NCBI RefSeq assembly: GCF_013372185.1
Contig: NZ_CP053830.1
Span: 930,001 to 994,000 of the forward strand
Reading direction: 5' to 3'
DNA length: 64,000 nucleotides
DNA from: Campylobacter lari subsp. lari
GTDB lineage: Bacteria; Campylobacterota; Campylobacteria; Campylobacterales; Campylobacteraceae
Position numbers and translations under genes: made by a program. The notes under the pieces were generated by a model that made no database searches, was not told where the DNA came from, and worked only from the letters and a program-made list of their open reading frames with translations. Positions 36,617 through 46,526 of this stretch are shown piece by piece. The first letter of the stretch is position 1. Every line of letters begins with the position of its first letter.

Positions 36617-36622
36617 ATTATA
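36617..36622 (-). promoter_or_regulatory. -10 element of the nap operon
   Basis: On the minus strand TATAAT at 36622-36617 follows a T-rich TTTAT element, the usual Campylobacter arrangement. Transcription would start near 36610, leaving a leader of about 70 bases with the inverted repeat between it and the GAGG ribosome site at 36549-36546. I could not identify a certain NssR or RacR site by eye. Confidence 0.55.
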
Positions 36623-36690
36623 ATAAAGAATATTTTACAAATACTTATAATTAGGAGTTTTTTAGTATTTTTTTAAAGTATATTACATAT

Positions 36691-36716
36691 TAAAACGCTA
36701 TTAAATTAGCGTTTTA
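36691..36716 (-). terminator. Terminator of flgG2-flgG
   Basis: The stem TAAAACGCTA (36691-36700) pairs with 36707-36716 around a six-base loop, and AT-rich sequence follows on the minus strand. The stem overlaps the flgG stop codon. Confidence 0.65.
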
Positions 36717-37500
36717 ATTGATTTACTATTCCAAGCATATCATCACTTGTAGTAATAGCCTTTGAGCCTGCTTCATAAGCTCTTTGACCTGTGATTAGAT
36801 CAGTCATTTCCTCTACAAGTTGAACATTACTAAGCTCAACAAAGCCGTGTTTAATAGGAGAAAAACCATTTTCACCTGCAATACCTGCAATAGGAGCTCC
36901 GCTTGCATCAGTTTCTACCAAAAGATTATCACCCAAAGCATGCAAACCTGCAGGATTAATGAAATTTACAAGCTCAATTTGTCCTATTTGAGTTTCGGCT
37001 GTATTTCCTGGTTGCATAACAGAAATGGTTCCATCACTTGCGACATTTATAGCAGTAGCATCTTCTGGTATAGTCATTTCAGGTAATAATCTATAACCAT
37101 CTGAATTTACAATATTTCCCTCAGCGTCTTTTGTAAATTGTCCATTTCTAGTATAAGCTATAGTACCATCTGGCATTTGAATTTGGAAAAAGCCATTATT
37201 TCCAGCAATTGCCATATCAAGACCTGCAGTAGATGTTTGTTTTAAACTACCTTCGCTAAAAATTTTACTAATTGCAGTTACTCTTGAACCAAGACCTACT
37301 TCTATACCACTTGGATGTTTGGTTGTACTTGAAGTTGAAGTCCCTGCATATTTCATAGTTTGATACATCAAATCTGCAAATTCTGCACGAGATTTTTTAT
37401 AACCAACCGTATTAACATTTGAAATATTATTTGAAGTTACATCAATTTGAGTTTGTTGTGACACCATCCCTGATGCTGCTGTATATAATGATCTTAACAT
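36706..37500 (-). CDS. flgG: FlgG, flagellar distal rod protein
   Basis: A 264-residue axial protein. The N-terminal rod-protein motif MLRSLYTAASGMVSQQTQIDVTSNNISNVNT and the C-terminal SNVQLVEEMTDLITGQRAYEAGSKAI coiled-coil pair (polymerising ends, shown in part) are typical of FlgG. The protein is exported through the flagellar type III system (FliP gate is in this window) to build the distal rod. It follows flgG2 by 17 bases in one transcription unit. Confidence 0.94.
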   Translation of the reverse strand: MLRSLYTAASGMVSQQTQIDVTSNNISNVNTVGYKKSRAEFADLMYQTMKYAGTSTSSTTKHPSGIEVGLGSRVTAISKIFSEGSLKQTSTAGLDMAIAGNNGFFQIQMPDGTIAYTRNGQFTKDAEGNIVNSDGYRLLPEMTIPEDATAINVASDGTISVMQPGNTAETQIGQIELVNFINPAGLHALGDNLLVETDASGAPIAGIAGENGFSPIKHGFVELSNVQLVEEMTDLITGQRAYEAGSKAITTSDDMLGIVNQLKR

Positions 37501-37517
37501 TTTACCTATCCTTAGTT

Positions 37518-38327
37518 TTATTTAGTACTTGCTAATTTATTAATAGCTTCTTGATTTAAATCATCCATATGAGATGTCATAACTTTTTGATACATCTCAA
37601 CCATTCTATTTGCTTCGATTAATCCTACCATTTCAGTAACTGGATTAACATTTGAACCTTGTGTAAATCCTTGCCTTATAGCATTTGAATTTGGTAAGTC
37701 TCTAACCTTATTTAAATCAACCTTATACATATTATCGCCATCTTTTTGTAAATCTCTTAAATCATCAACTTGAGCCACAAATAATCTTGCGATATTTTGA
37801 TTAGAAGCACTTACTATTCCATTTTTATCAACATTAATGAAAGAAGTAGAATTTCCTATGCGTATGCCATCATTTTCTGGATTATTAAAATAATCACTAC
37901 TTAAAACTCTATATCCTTGACGATTTACCAAATATCCTTCCTCATCAAGTTGAAAATTTCCATCTTGAGTTAATCTTATTTCTCCATTATTGGTTTTAAT
38001 AAGATAAAAAGTATCTTCTCTTGTTAATGCAAGATCTAAAGGATTATGCGTCATTTTCATAGAACCTACACTAAAATTTGTATATACATGATTGACTTGA
38101 GGAACTCTATCTATAGTAGTATTTACAAATCTTGCTGCATCTCTTGTGTGATTTTGTATAGGTAACTCATCTTGAGTTTCTTTAAAAATCCTTTTAAAAT
38201 CTGCAATTACAACATTATCTTTTTTATAGCCACTTGTATTTACATTAGCAAGGTTATTAGTTACAACATCTAAGCGATTAAACTGCGTAACCATAGCACC
38301 AGTGGCTTGATAATACCCATTTTGCAT
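37518..38327 (-). CDS. flgG2: FlgG2 / FlgF-like flagellar proximal rod protein
   Basis: A 269-residue rod protein paralogous to FlgG: QNGYYQATGAMVTQFNRLD and NNLANVNTSGYKKD at the N-terminus, and NPVTEMVGLIEANRMVEMY at the C-terminus. Its central part differs from FlgG and is closest to the second FlgG-like protein of C. jejuni (Cj0697, FlgF role). It should form the rod segment below FlgG. It is the first gene behind a sigma-54 promoter. Confidence 0.88.
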   Translation of the reverse strand: MQNGYYQATGAMVTQFNRLDVVTNNLANVNTSGYKKDNVVIADFKRIFKETQDELPIQNHTRDAARFVNTTIDRVPQVNHVYTNFSVGSMKMTHNPLDLALTREDTFYLIKTNNGEIRLTQDGNFQLDEEGYLVNRQGYRVLSSDYFNNPENDGIRIGNSTSFINVDKNGIVSASNQNIARLFVAQVDDLRDLQKDGDNMYKVDLNKVRDLPNSNAIRQGFTQGSNVNPVTEMVGLIEANRMVEMYQKVMTSHMDDLNQEAINKLASTK

Positions 38328-38367
38328 TGTTTTTCCTAACTAAAATCTTAAATTTTCTACTGATAAA

Positions 38368-38381
38368 GCAAAAGTTGTTCC
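38368..38381 (-). promoter_or_regulatory. Sigma-54 promoter of flgG2-flgG
   Basis: On the minus strand TTGGAAC (GG at 38381-38380) is followed after exactly ten bases by TTGC (GC at 38369-38368): TGGAAC-N5-TTGCTTT, the -24/-12 pattern of sigma-54. The GC lies 41 bases before the flgG2 ATG. Rod genes of C. jejuni are controlled by RpoN and FlgSR, so the site fits its gene. Confidence 0.85.
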
Positions 38382-38462
38382 AAAATGTTTTTATTTGTTT
38401 TTAATTAAAATTTAGGAATAATATTTAGTTTTACACTCATTACTTAAATACAAGGGGTATCC

Positions 38463-40340
38463 ATGGCTAATGAAACCAATGTTTTAGAAGAACTTTTCAA
38501 AGAAAATTCTAAAGATTATATCACATATGAAAAACTTGTCAAGTATTTTGCAAAGCTTCCAAATGCAACAAGTGCAAAAAAAATTAGAGATTTAATGAAT
38601 AAATACAAAGTAGAATTAATTTCTTCAGCTGAAATTGCTAAAAAAAGAAATTTAGAAGAAGCAAAAAAATTACAAGAAGAAAAACAAAAATTACAAGATA
38701 CGAGTTTAGAAAATGAATTTGATTTAGCCAATGAAAATGATTTGTTAGAATGGAGCAGATCAGACTCTCCCGTTAGAATGTATTTAAGAGAAATGGGGCA
38801 AATAGCTCTTTTAAACAAAGATGAGGAAGTTGAAATTTCTAAAAAAATCGAACTTGGTGAAGATATCATTATAGATGCATTTTGCTCGGTTCCTTATTTG
38901 ATTGATTTTATACTTGATTACAAAGAGCCTCTTATAAACAGAGAAAGAAGAGTAAAAGAATTATTTAAAAGTTTTGAAGATGATGATAAAAACGATGATG
39001 ATAAAAACGATGATGAAATAGACTCTGAAGAAGAAAATGAAAACGAAGAAAATGAAAATTCTAACGATAAAAAAATTAAAAAAACAAGCAAAAAAGAAGA
39101 CGAAAGAACCTTAAAAGTCATAGAAAGCTTTAAGGCTTTAGAAAAAGCGAAAAAAGAATGGCTTAAGACTATATCTACTATTAATGCAGAAAATAACGAA
39201 GATGAATTGTTGAATAAATTAATCATAGCTTTTAAGAAAAATATATTAAAAGAAAAACTCATGGATTTAGGTCCTACTTCAAAATTAATATCTGAAATAG
39301 TAAAATCCATGGAAACAGCATTAAAAAGCGATGAGGAATTTGACAAAGAATTAAAACGCTTAGAATATCGTTTGCCAATGTTTTCAGATGAGTTAAAACA
39401 AAGACATGCAGATATTTTAAAAGATATCACAAAACTTAGTAAAGAAGAAATTGCTGAACGTGCTTTAGAAACAACTATGGTTAGTACTTATATGGAGATT
39501 AAAAAACTTATTCAAACCAAAGAAGCTAGTCAAAATTCATTTGATTTAGAAAAAGATCAATTAAAAGAAATTCTAGAGCAAATCAAACGCGGTAAGAAAA
39601 TCTCAGATGAAGCAAAAACTAGAATGGCTAAATCAAATTTACGCTTGGTTGTAAGCATTGCTAAAAGATATACTAACCGTGGATTACCATTTTTAGATTT
39701 AATCCAAGAAGGCAATATAGGCCTTATGAAAGCAGTAGATAAATTTGAATACAAACGCGGTTATAAGTTTTCAACCTATGCTACTTGGTGGATTAGACAA
39801 GCTATATCAAGAGCGATTGCTGATCAAGCAAGAACTATAAGAATTCCTATCCATATGATAGAAACTATTAATCAAATCAATAAAATTATTCGTGAATACT
39901 TACAAAAAGAAGGTAAAGAGCCTGATGTAAGCATTATTGCTAAAGAAGTAGGACTTAGCGTAGATAAGGTTAAGCAAGTTATTAAAATTACTAAAGAGCC
40001 AATATCACTAGAAGCACCTATTAGCAATGAAGATGATGGTAAATTTGGAGATTTTGTAGAAGATAGAACTTCAATTTCTCCTATGGATCATATACTAAAA
40101 GATGATTTAAAAGAACAAATTGATGAAGTTTTAGATCAGCTTAATGATAGAGAAAAAGCTGTTATTAGAATGCGTTTTGGCTTAATGGATGATGAAAGTG
40201 ATAGAACTTTAGAAGAAATCGGTAAAGAATTAAATGTAACAAGAGAAAGAGTTAGACAAATAGAAAGCTCAGCTATTAAAAAATTAAAACATCCAAAAGT
40301 TGGCAGAAAACTTAAAAATTACATAGAAGGTTGGAAGTAA
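38463..40340 (+). CDS. rpoD: RpoD, primary sigma factor (sigma-70)
   Basis: A 625-residue housekeeping sigma factor. Region 1.1 is at residues 1-80, [17 protein letters not shown] (1.2) near 99, the core region 2 ([49 protein letters not shown]) lies near 388-450, region 3 near 475-525 and region 4 with the -35-binding helix [13 protein letters not shown] near 592. The non-conserved insert (about 165-215) is strongly acidic and contains a five-residue tandem repeat DDDKN. It is convergent with ppk and divergent from flgG2. Confidence 0.96.
   Translation: MANETNVLEELFKENSKDYITYEKLVKYFAKLPNATSAKKIRDLMNKYKVELISSAEIAKKRNLEEAKKLQEEKQKLQDTSLENEFDLANENDLLEWSRSDSPVRMYLREMGQIALLNKDEEVEISKKIELGEDIIIDAFCSVPYLIDFILDYKEPLINRERRVKELFKSFEDDDKNDDDKNDDEIDSEEENENEENENSNDKKIKKTSKKEDERTLKVIESFKALEKAKKEWLKTISTINAENNEDELLNKLIIAFKKNILKEKLMDLGPTSKLISEIVKSMETALKSDEEFDKELKRLEYRLPMFSDELKQRHADILKDITKLSKEEIAERALETTMVSTYMEIKKLIQTKEASQNSFDLEKDQLKEILEQIKRGKKISDEAKTRMAKSNLRLVVSIAKRYTNRGLPFLDLIQEGNIGLMKAVDKFEYKRGYKFSTYATWWIRQAISRAIADQARTIRIPIHMIETINQINKIIREYLQKEGKEPDVSIIAKEVGLSVDKVKQVIKITKEPISLEAPISNEDDGKFGDFVEDRTSISPMDHILKDDLKEQIDEVLDQLNDREKAVIRMRFGLMDDESDRTLEEIGKELNVTRERVRQIESSAIKKLKHPKVGRKLKNYIEGWK
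38979..39016 (+). repeat. 15-base tandem repeat in rpoD coding DDDKN
   Basis: The unit GATGATGATAAAAAC occurs twice exactly (38979-38993, 38994-39008) and then in part (39009-39016). It encodes [13 protein letters not shown] in the acidic non-conserved region of sigma-70 (residues 173-185). Copy changes would keep the frame. Confidence 0.85.
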
Positions 40341-40362
40341 TCCTTGCTAAAAAGCAAGGATT
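40339..40362. terminator. Hairpin between convergent rpoD and ppk
   Basis: A perfect 10-bp stem, AATCCTTGCT (40339-40348) with 40353-40362, and a four-A loop bridge the two stop codons. There is no U-tract after the stem on either strand, so termination efficiency is uncertain. Confidence 0.5.
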
Positions 40363-42454
40363 AGCTATCTCTAAAAAGCTTTGTCGCTAAATGTGCTGCT
40401 CTACTGTGATCAGTATCTTTTTTCAAGGTATTAAAAATTCTACTAATATATTCTTCTAAGATTTGTTGAGAATTATTAATTTTTTCTGCTTCATTTAAAG
40501 CAATCTTACGATATCTTCCTTCACTATCTAGCTCATAAGCTAAATCATTATCGCTTAATTGTAGTTTTAAAATTTGAGCTAATTTTGCACGAGAATGCTC
40601 ATCAAAGATAGGAGTCATTAGTTCTAGTCTTCTTTCTAAATTCCTTGGCATCCAATCAGCACTTGAAATAAAATAATTTGGTTCAGTGTGTTTAAAATAT
40701 AAAATTCTAGCATGCTCTAAATATTTTCCCACTATACTTCTAACTTTTATATTCTCACTATACCCTTTTACCCCAGGTCTTAAACAACAAATTCCACGCA
40801 CAATAAGATCTATTTTAACACCCTTATTTGAAGCCTCATATAAAGCTTTAATCACATCACCATCTACTAAAGCATTCATTTTGGCTATGATAACCCCATC
40901 TTTTCCATGACTTGCTTCAGTGGCTATCATATCTAAAATTCGTTCTTTGATTTGTTTTGGACTCATTGATAAAGTCTTTAAGCGACGGCTTTTACTATAT
41001 CCTGAAAGTATATGAAAAAAGGTTGTGGTATCTTGAGAGTATTCTTCTTTTGAAGTAAAATAACTCACATCGGTATAAATTTTAGCCGAACTTGCATTAT
41101 AATTGCCTGTACTTAAATGATTATAAATTTTTAATTTATCCCCTTCTTTTCTAATCACTTGAGCAACTTTTGCATGCACTTTAAAACCAGTGATTCCATA
41201 TACCACATGAGCTCCTGCATTTTCTAATGATTTTGCCCAATGTAAGTTATTTTCCTCATCAAAGCGTGCTTTTAATTCCACCATTACTGTAACTTGTTTG
41301 CCATCACTTGCTGCATCAATTAAAGCTTGGACAATACTTGAATTTTTTTCAACCCTATAAAGAGTCATTCTTATAGAGACAACCTTAGGATCTTTACTTG
41401 CTTCTTTGATAAATTGATACACAGGTTCAAAGCTTTCATAAGGCTGTATAGCTAATATATCTTGTTTATCAATTGCACTAAAAATGGATACATTATCCCC
41501 AAAAGGTGGTAAAATCTTTGGTGTATATACAGGGTTTAACAAGTGTGTAAATTCTTTATTGGAAATGATTTGCCACAGTGATGGTAAATTTAAAAGTATG
41601 CTGTATTCATAAATGTCTTTATGAAAAATATTCATATGAGAACTTAAAAATTCAATCAACTGCTCATCTGCGCCTTTTTCTATTTGCAAACGGATAAAAG
41701 CACCTTTTCTACGAAGCTTTAAACCCTGCTCCAAAATCATCATAAAATCATCAGCTTCTTCTTCTTCTATCTCCATATCTGCATTTCTAGTTACTCTAAA
41801 AGCAGCTGAGGATAAAAGCTTATAACCTGGAAAAATATGTTCAGTATGATGGCGCACTATACTTTCTATAGGCACATAAATATTAGAGCTTACTTGGTAA
41901 AACCTTGGTAAAACTCTAGGAATTCTTACCATGCCAAATTTTAAAAGCTCTGGATGCATAGGATCACAAAGTTTTACAACCAATGAAAATGAAAGATTAT
42001 TTAAATGCGGAAAAGGATGGGTTGCATCAACTGCTATTGGAACTATCACAGGAAAAATATTTGAAAAAAAATGATCATTACATTGTTGTTTTAAATCCTC
42101 ATCAAGTTCTTCATAAGATCTTATAAATAAATTTTCTTTTTCTAAATCTTGGGTAATTTTAGTAAAATACTGCTCTACTACATATTTTTCTTCGTGTAAA
42201 TAATTTCTAATAGCTTTAAGCTGCGTAAGTGGAGTCATTTCGTCATTACTTGCTGTACTTATTCCTGCTATAAAAAGCTGTTTTAGCCCTGCAACTCTTA
42301 TCATATAAAACTCATCTAAATTTGTACAGTATATAGCAATAAATTTAAGTTTTTCAAGTAAAGGAAGATCTTTAGAGCATTGATCTAAAACACGGGAGTT
42401 AAATGCAAGCCAAGAGAGTTCTCTATTAATATACATCGATGGTTGAATTTGCAT
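40361..42454 (-). CDS. ppk: Ppk1, polyphosphate kinase
   Basis: A 697-residue PPK1, a membrane-associated enzyme that polymerises the gamma phosphate of ATP into polyphosphate. [19 protein letters not shown] (N-terminal domain), [27 protein letters not shown], the phospho-histidine region [12 protein letters not shown] (His near residue 427) and [17 protein letters not shown], then [18 protein letters not shown] near 585 are all conserved. Polyphosphate supports stress survival and invasion in C. jejuni. It is convergent with rpoD; the 228-base AT-rich gap upstream holds its promoter and that of nrfH. Confidence 0.95.
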   Translation of the reverse strand: MQIQPSMYINRELSWLAFNSRVLDQCSKDLPLLEKLKFIAIYCTNLDEFYMIRVAGLKQLFIAGISTASNDEMTPLTQLKAIRNYLHEEKYVVEQYFTKITQDLEKENLFIRSYEELDEDLKQQCNDHFFSNIFPVIVPIAVDATHPFPHLNNLSFSLVVKLCDPMHPELLKFGMVRIPRVLPRFYQVSSNIYVPIESIVRHHTEHIFPGYKLLSSAAFRVTRNADMEIEEEEADDFMMILEQGLKLRRKGAFIRLQIEKGADEQLIEFLSSHMNIFHKDIYEYSILLNLPSLWQIISNKEFTHLLNPVYTPKILPPFGDNVSIFSAIDKQDILAIQPYESFEPVYQFIKEASKDPKVVSIRMTLYRVEKNSSIVQALIDAASDGKQVTVMVELKARFDEENNLHWAKSLENAGAHVVYGITGFKVHAKVAQVIRKEGDKLKIYNHLSTGNYNASSAKIYTDVSYFTSKEEYSQDTTTFFHILSGYSKSRRLKTLSMSPKQIKERILDMIATEASHGKDGVIIAKMNALVDGDVIKALYEASNKGVKIDLIVRGICCLRPGVKGYSENIKVRSIVGKYLEHARILYFKHTEPNYFISSADWMPRNLERRLELMTPIFDEHSRAKLAQILKLQLSDNDLAYELDSEGRYRKIALNEAEKINNSQQILEEYISRIFNTLKKDTDHSRAAHLATKLFRDS

Positions 42455-42631
42455 AATGCACCTACCTTATTTTCTAGTATTTAATATTTTAGTATTTCTT
42501 TTATTAAAAATTATTTTATTTTTATAATAGTAAATAAATTTATATAAAAAAATAATACTTTTTTTATCTTATTAAAAAAATTATAAATGAATAATAAATT
42601 TATATTTACTTTTTAATATTTTATAGTGTAA

Positions 42632-42637
42632 TATAAT
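42632..42637 (+). promoter_or_regulatory. -10 element of nrfHA
   Basis: TATAAT at 42632-42637 lies about 46 bases before the nrfH ATG and follows a TTTTATAGTG stretch; the AAAGGAGAG ribosome site is at 42670-42678. Upstream, a direct repeat of TAGTATTT (in TCTAGTATTTAATATTTTAGTATTTC, near 42475-42500, shown in part) could be an activator site, but I cannot assign it. Confidence 0.6.
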
Positions 42638-42682
42638 TACATCTAAGTTCTTGTAACTTAAACTTCATTCAAAGGAGAGACT

Positions 42683-43177
42683 TTGAAAAAAGCAAACTCA
42701 AAACTTTTTGCTGTTTTCCTCTTCTTGCTTGTAATTTTAGCAGGAGTTGGAATGTATACTTTCCATAATGCTAAAGGCACTTCTTATTTTAGTGATGCTA
42801 GTGAAAGCTGTAATAATTGTCATATTATGAACGAAGTTTATAATGATTATTTAAAAGCTTCACACTCTAAAGAAGTTGATGGTAAACCAAGAGCAACCTG
42901 TAATGATTGTCATTTACCACATAGCTTTTTTGAAAAATGGATTGCTAAAGCTCAAAGTGGTTTAGGGCATGCTTATGCATTTACTTTCAAACTTGATTCT
43001 TTACCTACACATTTAAGTGCAAATGCAAAAAGTAAAGAAATAGTCCAAAATAATTGCATAGAATGTCATAAAGAAATTGCAAGCAACACTATCAACCCTA
43101 CTCTAGATCCACATAAAGATAATTCTTTAAGTTGCGTATCTTGTCACCAAGGTGTTGGCCATAAGAGAGGATTTTAA
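42683..43177 (+). CDS. nrfH: NrfH, membrane tetraheme cytochrome c quinol dehydrogenase
   Basis: A 164-residue NapC/NirT-family protein with one N-terminal anchor (residues 8-26, FAVFLFLLVILAGVGMYTF) and four heme motifs: CNNCH, CNDCH, CIECH and CVSCH. It oxidises menaquinol and passes electrons to NrfA in the periplasm. The ATG has a strong AAAGGAGAG site, and nrfA follows after 16 bases. Together with Nap it completes nitrate reduction to ammonium. Confidence 0.95.
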   Translation: MKKANSKLFAVFLFLLVILAGVGMYTFHNAKGTSYFSDASESCNNCHIMNEVYNDYLKASHSKEVDGKPRATCNDCHLPHSFFEKWIAKAQSGLGHAYAFTFKLDSLPTHLSANAKSKEIVQNNCIECHKEIASNTINPTLDPHKDNSLSCVSCHQGVGHKRGF

Positions 43178-43193
43178 ATGAAAGGAGTAATTA

Positions 43194-45011
43194 ATGAATA
43201 ACAAAGGCATTTTATATAGTGCTATAAGTGCTACTATAGTAGCTATTGCGGGCGTATTGTGGTTAAATCAAGATATCACAGCTAAAACAAATGATTCAGT
43301 GGGCGGAATCATTTCTCAAGAAATTGTAAAACTTGGCGATGAAAACCCTACTTTTGATTACTGGGGGAAGAACTTTCCTGATTATTTAGATATGCATACA
43401 GCAGTCGAAAAACAAGCACCTAATGCAACAGAATTTGGTGGAAATTTAGCTTATTCAAAACTAATTCGTTATCCACAACTAACTGTTCTTTGGGCAGGTT
43501 ATCCATTTAGCATTGATGCTAATGAAGAAAGAGGTCATTTTTGGGTTCAAGTAGATCAAATGGATACAGCTAGAAACAATAAAGATTTCCTAAATGCACA
43601 CGGTTTTGCAGGATTTGGCGGCCAACCAACAGCTTGTATGAACTGTCATAGCGGATGGACTCCTTGGCTTTTAAATAACACTGCAAAAGGTGATTGGGTA
43701 GCATTTAACTCTGCAAAATATTGGACTATGATTAAAACTATTCCAGCTGTAAATGGAGCCAAAGAAAACTCACCTGAGCACAGTGGACCTCATGGTGGGA
43801 AAAGAATGGGTGTTACTTGTGCAGACTGTCACAATCCTACAGATATGAGTTTAAGACTTACAAGACCAGCTTTAATCAAAGCATTAATTTCAAGAGGCTA
43901 TGAAGCAGATGAAAAACAAGGCATTAAAGCTTCAAGAAGCGAGATGAGAACTTTAGTATGCTCTCAATGCCATGTTGAGTATTATTTCAAACCAACAGGT
44001 ACCAAGGTAAAAACTATTGGTGAAAGTATAGCTAATGATAGTTCTAAAAAATGGTGGAATGGCACACAAAAAACTTATGATGAGTTTGATTCTTGGAGAG
44101 ATGGAAATAAACCAATTGAAATTGAGGTTGATGGTATAGAGTTAACCTATCCATGGAGTGAGTGGAAAAAAGGTGAGTCATTTAGAATAGAAATGTTTGA
44201 TGATTATTATGAAAAAAATAGAGAAAATTTCCCAAGTGATTGGGTTCATAAAATCACTAAAGCACCTATGTTAAAAATTCAACACCCAGAAAGCGAACTT
44301 TATAGTGGTGGAGTACATGCTGCAAATGGTGTAAGTTGTGCAGATTGTCATATGCCTTATATTAGAAAAGGTGCAAAAAAAGTTACTAACCATAACATCA
44401 CTTCACCTTTAGTTGATATTAACTCAGCTTGTAAAACTTGCCATACTCAAAGCGAAAGCTATCTAGCTAAACAAGTAAAAGATATTCAAAATTCAGTAGC
44501 TCATGATTTAAGAACAGCTGAATATTCTTTAGTAAGCTTGATTAAAGATGTAGAAACTATTCGCGCAGAGCTTGGAAAAATGCCTAAATTCCAAACCAAT
44601 GGCAAAGCAGATGATGCTAAAATTTCAGCTGAATTAAAAGAAGTATTAGAACTACATAGAAAATCTCAAGTAAGAGCAGACTTTGTAGGCGCTGAAAACT
44701 CAACAGGATTCCACAATCCTAGAGAAGCTTCAAGAATGCTTTTACAATCAGTTGATATGTCAAGACAAGGACAAACTAAATTAGTAGAAATTGCAGCCAA
44801 AAATGGTATTAAAGATTTCAAAACTTCAAATTTAGGTTTTGAAGATATTCAAAAATTAAATCCAGGTGAAATTCACTATAAAATAGATCTAAACGGCAAC
44901 AAAGCAGGAGATCGCTACTATAAACACCAAGAAGTAAATAGCAATCCACCAGCAAAACTTCTTGAAGATGATAAAAATCTAAAACCTTATAATTATAAAG
45001 TAATAGATTAA
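43194..45011 (+). CDS. nrfA: NrfA, cytochrome c nitrite reductase (pentaheme)
   Basis: A 605-residue periplasmic enzyme reducing nitrite (and nitric oxide) to ammonium. Five heme sites are seen: CMNCHSGW, CADCHNPT, CSQCHVEY, CADCHMPY and CKTCHTQ. The active-site heme motif is CMNCH (near residue 152), with His where E. coli NrfA has a Lys-ligated CxxCK; this is known for Campylobacter and means maturation by ordinary heme lyase, with no NrfE-type lyase. A single N-terminal signal anchor (ILYSAISATIVAIAGVLWL) is present. Calcium/active-site residues such as the HGGK block near 200 are in place. A terminator follows. Confidence 0.95.
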   Translation: MNNKGILYSAISATIVAIAGVLWLNQDITAKTNDSVGGIISQEIVKLGDENPTFDYWGKNFPDYLDMHTAVEKQAPNATEFGGNLAYSKLIRYPQLTVLWAGYPFSIDANEERGHFWVQVDQMDTARNNKDFLNAHGFAGFGGQPTACMNCHSGWTPWLLNNTAKGDWVAFNSAKYWTMIKTIPAVNGAKENSPEHSGPHGGKRMGVTCADCHNPTDMSLRLTRPALIKALISRGYEADEKQGIKASRSEMRTLVCSQCHVEYYFKPTGTKVKTIGESIANDSSKKWWNGTQKTYDEFDSWRDGNKPIEIEVDGIELTYPWSEWKKGESFRIEMFDDYYEKNRENFPSDWVHKITKAPMLKIQHPESELYSGGVHAANGVSCADCHMPYIRKGAKKVTNHNITSPLVDINSACKTCHTQSESYLAKQVKDIQNSVAHDLRTAEYSLVSLIKDVETIRAELGKMPKFQTNGKADDAKISAELKEVLELHRKSQVRADFVGAENSTGFHNPREASRMLLQSVDMSRQGQTKLVEIAAKNGIKDFKTSNLGFEDIQKLNPGEIHYKIDLNGNKAGDRYYKHQEVNSNPPAKLLEDDKNLKPYNYKVID

Positions 45012-45015
45012 TCAA

Positions 45016-45043
45016 AATAAACCCTCATAATCGAGGGTTTATT
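45016..45043. terminator. Bidirectional terminator between nrfA and thiC
   Basis: An 11-bp stem AATAAACCCTC (45016-45026) pairs with 45033-45043 around a six-base loop. T-rich sequence follows on the plus strand (TTCTTTT) and T/A-rich sequence on the minus strand. The genes converge here. Confidence 0.8.
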
Positions 45044-46340
45044 CTTTTATCAAACTTACATCCTCACCTTTTAAAATTTGATTCATAGTATTCATAGCAC
45101 ACATTTTTCCACACATCGAACAAGAATTAAGCTCTTCAGGTTTTCTTTCATTAAACATTTTCTTAGCCTTTTCTCCATCAATTGCTAGTTTAAACATTTT
45201 CTCCCAATTAATTTCTTGTCTAGCTTTACTCATTTCATCATCTATTTTTCTCTCTTTTGGTAATTTTGCAATATCACCCGCATGAGCTGCTATTTTTGTA
45301 GCCACTATGCCATCTCTTACATCTTCTAAATTTGGAAGTCTTAAATGCTCTGCCGGAGTTACATAACAAAGCATATCAGCACCATTTGCAGCTGCAACCG
45401 CTCCTCCAATTGCTCCACTTATATGATCATATCCTGCACCAATATCAGTAACTAATGGCCCTAAGACATAAAATGGAGCTCCATTGCAAATTCTTTTTTC
45501 TATTTGCATATTTGCCTCTATTTCATTTATAGCCATATGACCAGGTCCTTCTATCATCACTTGTACATCTTGAGCCCATGCTCTTTTGGTTAATAATGAA
45601 AGCTCAATAAGTTCAGCTATTTGAGCCCCATCACTTGCATCATGAGTACAACCTGGTCTTAGCGCATCGCCTAAAGATAAAGTCACATCAAATTCCTTGC
45701 ATATAGCAAGCAAATCATCATAATATTCAAAAAATGGATTTTCAGCATTATTCATTTGCATCCAAGCATAAAGAACTGAGCCTCCTCTTGAAACTATATT
45801 AGTAATCCTATTACACTCTTTAAAAACTCTTGCCGCACGAGAATTAATTCCTGCATGAATTGTCATAAAATCAACCCCGCTTTTTGCATGATGATAAACA
45901 ACATCTAAAAAATCTTTTGCCTTAATATCTTTTAAATCTTTTTCTAAAAACCCAACCGCATCATACACAGGAACCGTTCCTATCATAGCTTTTGAAGTAG
46001 CAATTAATTCATCTCTAAAGCGACTAGTTTTACCATAATTACTAAGATCCATAATAGCTTCTATGTTAAATTTATGTGCCAAATTAACTTTTTGCATTTC
46101 TTCGCTATAATCAGCACAATCATTAGAAACACCTAAATTTACATTTACTTTCGTGCGAAGCCCAAAACCTATACCATTTGGATCTAGCGCCTTGTGATTT
46201 ATATTTGCAGGAATTATAATTTTTCCGCAAGCAATATTTTCAAGTAAAAAATCTTCACTCACTTGTTCTTTTTGCGCAACAATTTGCATTTGTTTTGTGA
46301 AAATACCTTCTTTGGCAAATTTCATTTGAGTTTTGTTCAT
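45039..46340 (-). CDS. thiC: ThiC, phosphomethylpyrimidine synthase
   Basis: A 433-residue radical-SAM-like enzyme converting aminoimidazole ribotide to hydroxymethylpyrimidine phosphate, for thiamine. The family blocks [72 protein letters not shown] and [13 protein letters not shown] (several shown in part) are intact. The C-terminal Fe-S cysteines read CSMCGKMC, i.e. CX2CX3C, one residue shorter in the last spacer than the E. coli CX2CX4C. It is the short form without the long N-terminal extension. Expression is likely controlled by the upstream TPP riboswitch. Confidence 0.95.
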   Translation of the reverse strand: MNKTQMKFAKEGIFTKQMQIVAQKEQVSEDFLLENIACGKIIIPANINHKALDPNGIGFGLRTKVNVNLGVSNDCADYSEEMQKVNLAHKFNIEAIMDLSNYGKTSRFRDELIATSKAMIGTVPVYDAVGFLEKDLKDIKAKDFLDVVYHHAKSGVDFMTIHAGINSRAARVFKECNRITNIVSRGGSVLYAWMQMNNAENPFFEYYDDLLAICKEFDVTLSLGDALRPGCTHDASDGAQIAELIELSLLTKRAWAQDVQVMIEGPGHMAINEIEANMQIEKRICNGAPFYVLGPLVTDIGAGYDHISGAIGGAVAAANGADMLCYVTPAEHLRLPNLEDVRDGIVATKIAAHAGDIAKLPKERKIDDEMSKARQEINWEKMFKLAIDGEKAKKMFNERKPEELNSCSMCGKMCAMNTMNQILKGEDVSLIKE

Positions 46341-46341
46341 A

Positions 46342-46368
46342 ATTTATCCTTTAAAAAAATGGATAAAT
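46342..46368 (-). promoter_or_regulatory. Candidate ribosome-binding-site sequestering hairpin of the thiC leader
   Basis: On the minus strand ATTTATCC (46368-46361) pairs with GGATAAAT (46349-46342) across an 11-base loop. The second arm contains the GGA of the AAAGGA ribosome site just before the thiC ATG (46340). This would hide the ribosome site, as expected for the expression platform of a translational TPP riboswitch. Confidence 0.55.
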
Positions 46369-46404
46369 GAAGGGTAAAATAAGTAAAAAGCATATATAGT
46401 ATAA

Positions 46405-46487
46405 ATCTTCCCAACGCTAGCATTATCTAGTTCTGGTTCGGTCTAAGCTTTAGCTTACTCTCAGCCTGTCACACAAGCTCCCGTCAT
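46405..46487 (-). ncRNA. TPP riboswitch aptamer (THI element) upstream of thiC
   Basis: Read on the minus strand, the 5' arm ACGGGAGCTTGTGTGACAGG, the conserved CTGAGAG core (46464-46458), the pyrophosphate-arm pairing AGCTAAAGCTTAGACC, GAACCAGAACTAGATAATG and the closing CTAGCGTTGGGAAG match the THI box. About 65 bases separate it from the thiC ATG. Thiamine pyrophosphate binding should repress thiC. Confidence 0.9.
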
Positions 46488-46526
46488 TTATGCAAAGCAA
46501 GTATAACAATAAATACAAAACAAAGT

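Noticed and set aside
38918..39430. Open frame of 170 codons on the minus strand within rpoD
   Set aside because: Its Ser/Phe-rich product is the antisense image of the Asp/Glu/Lys-rich rpoD insert and has no independent signals.
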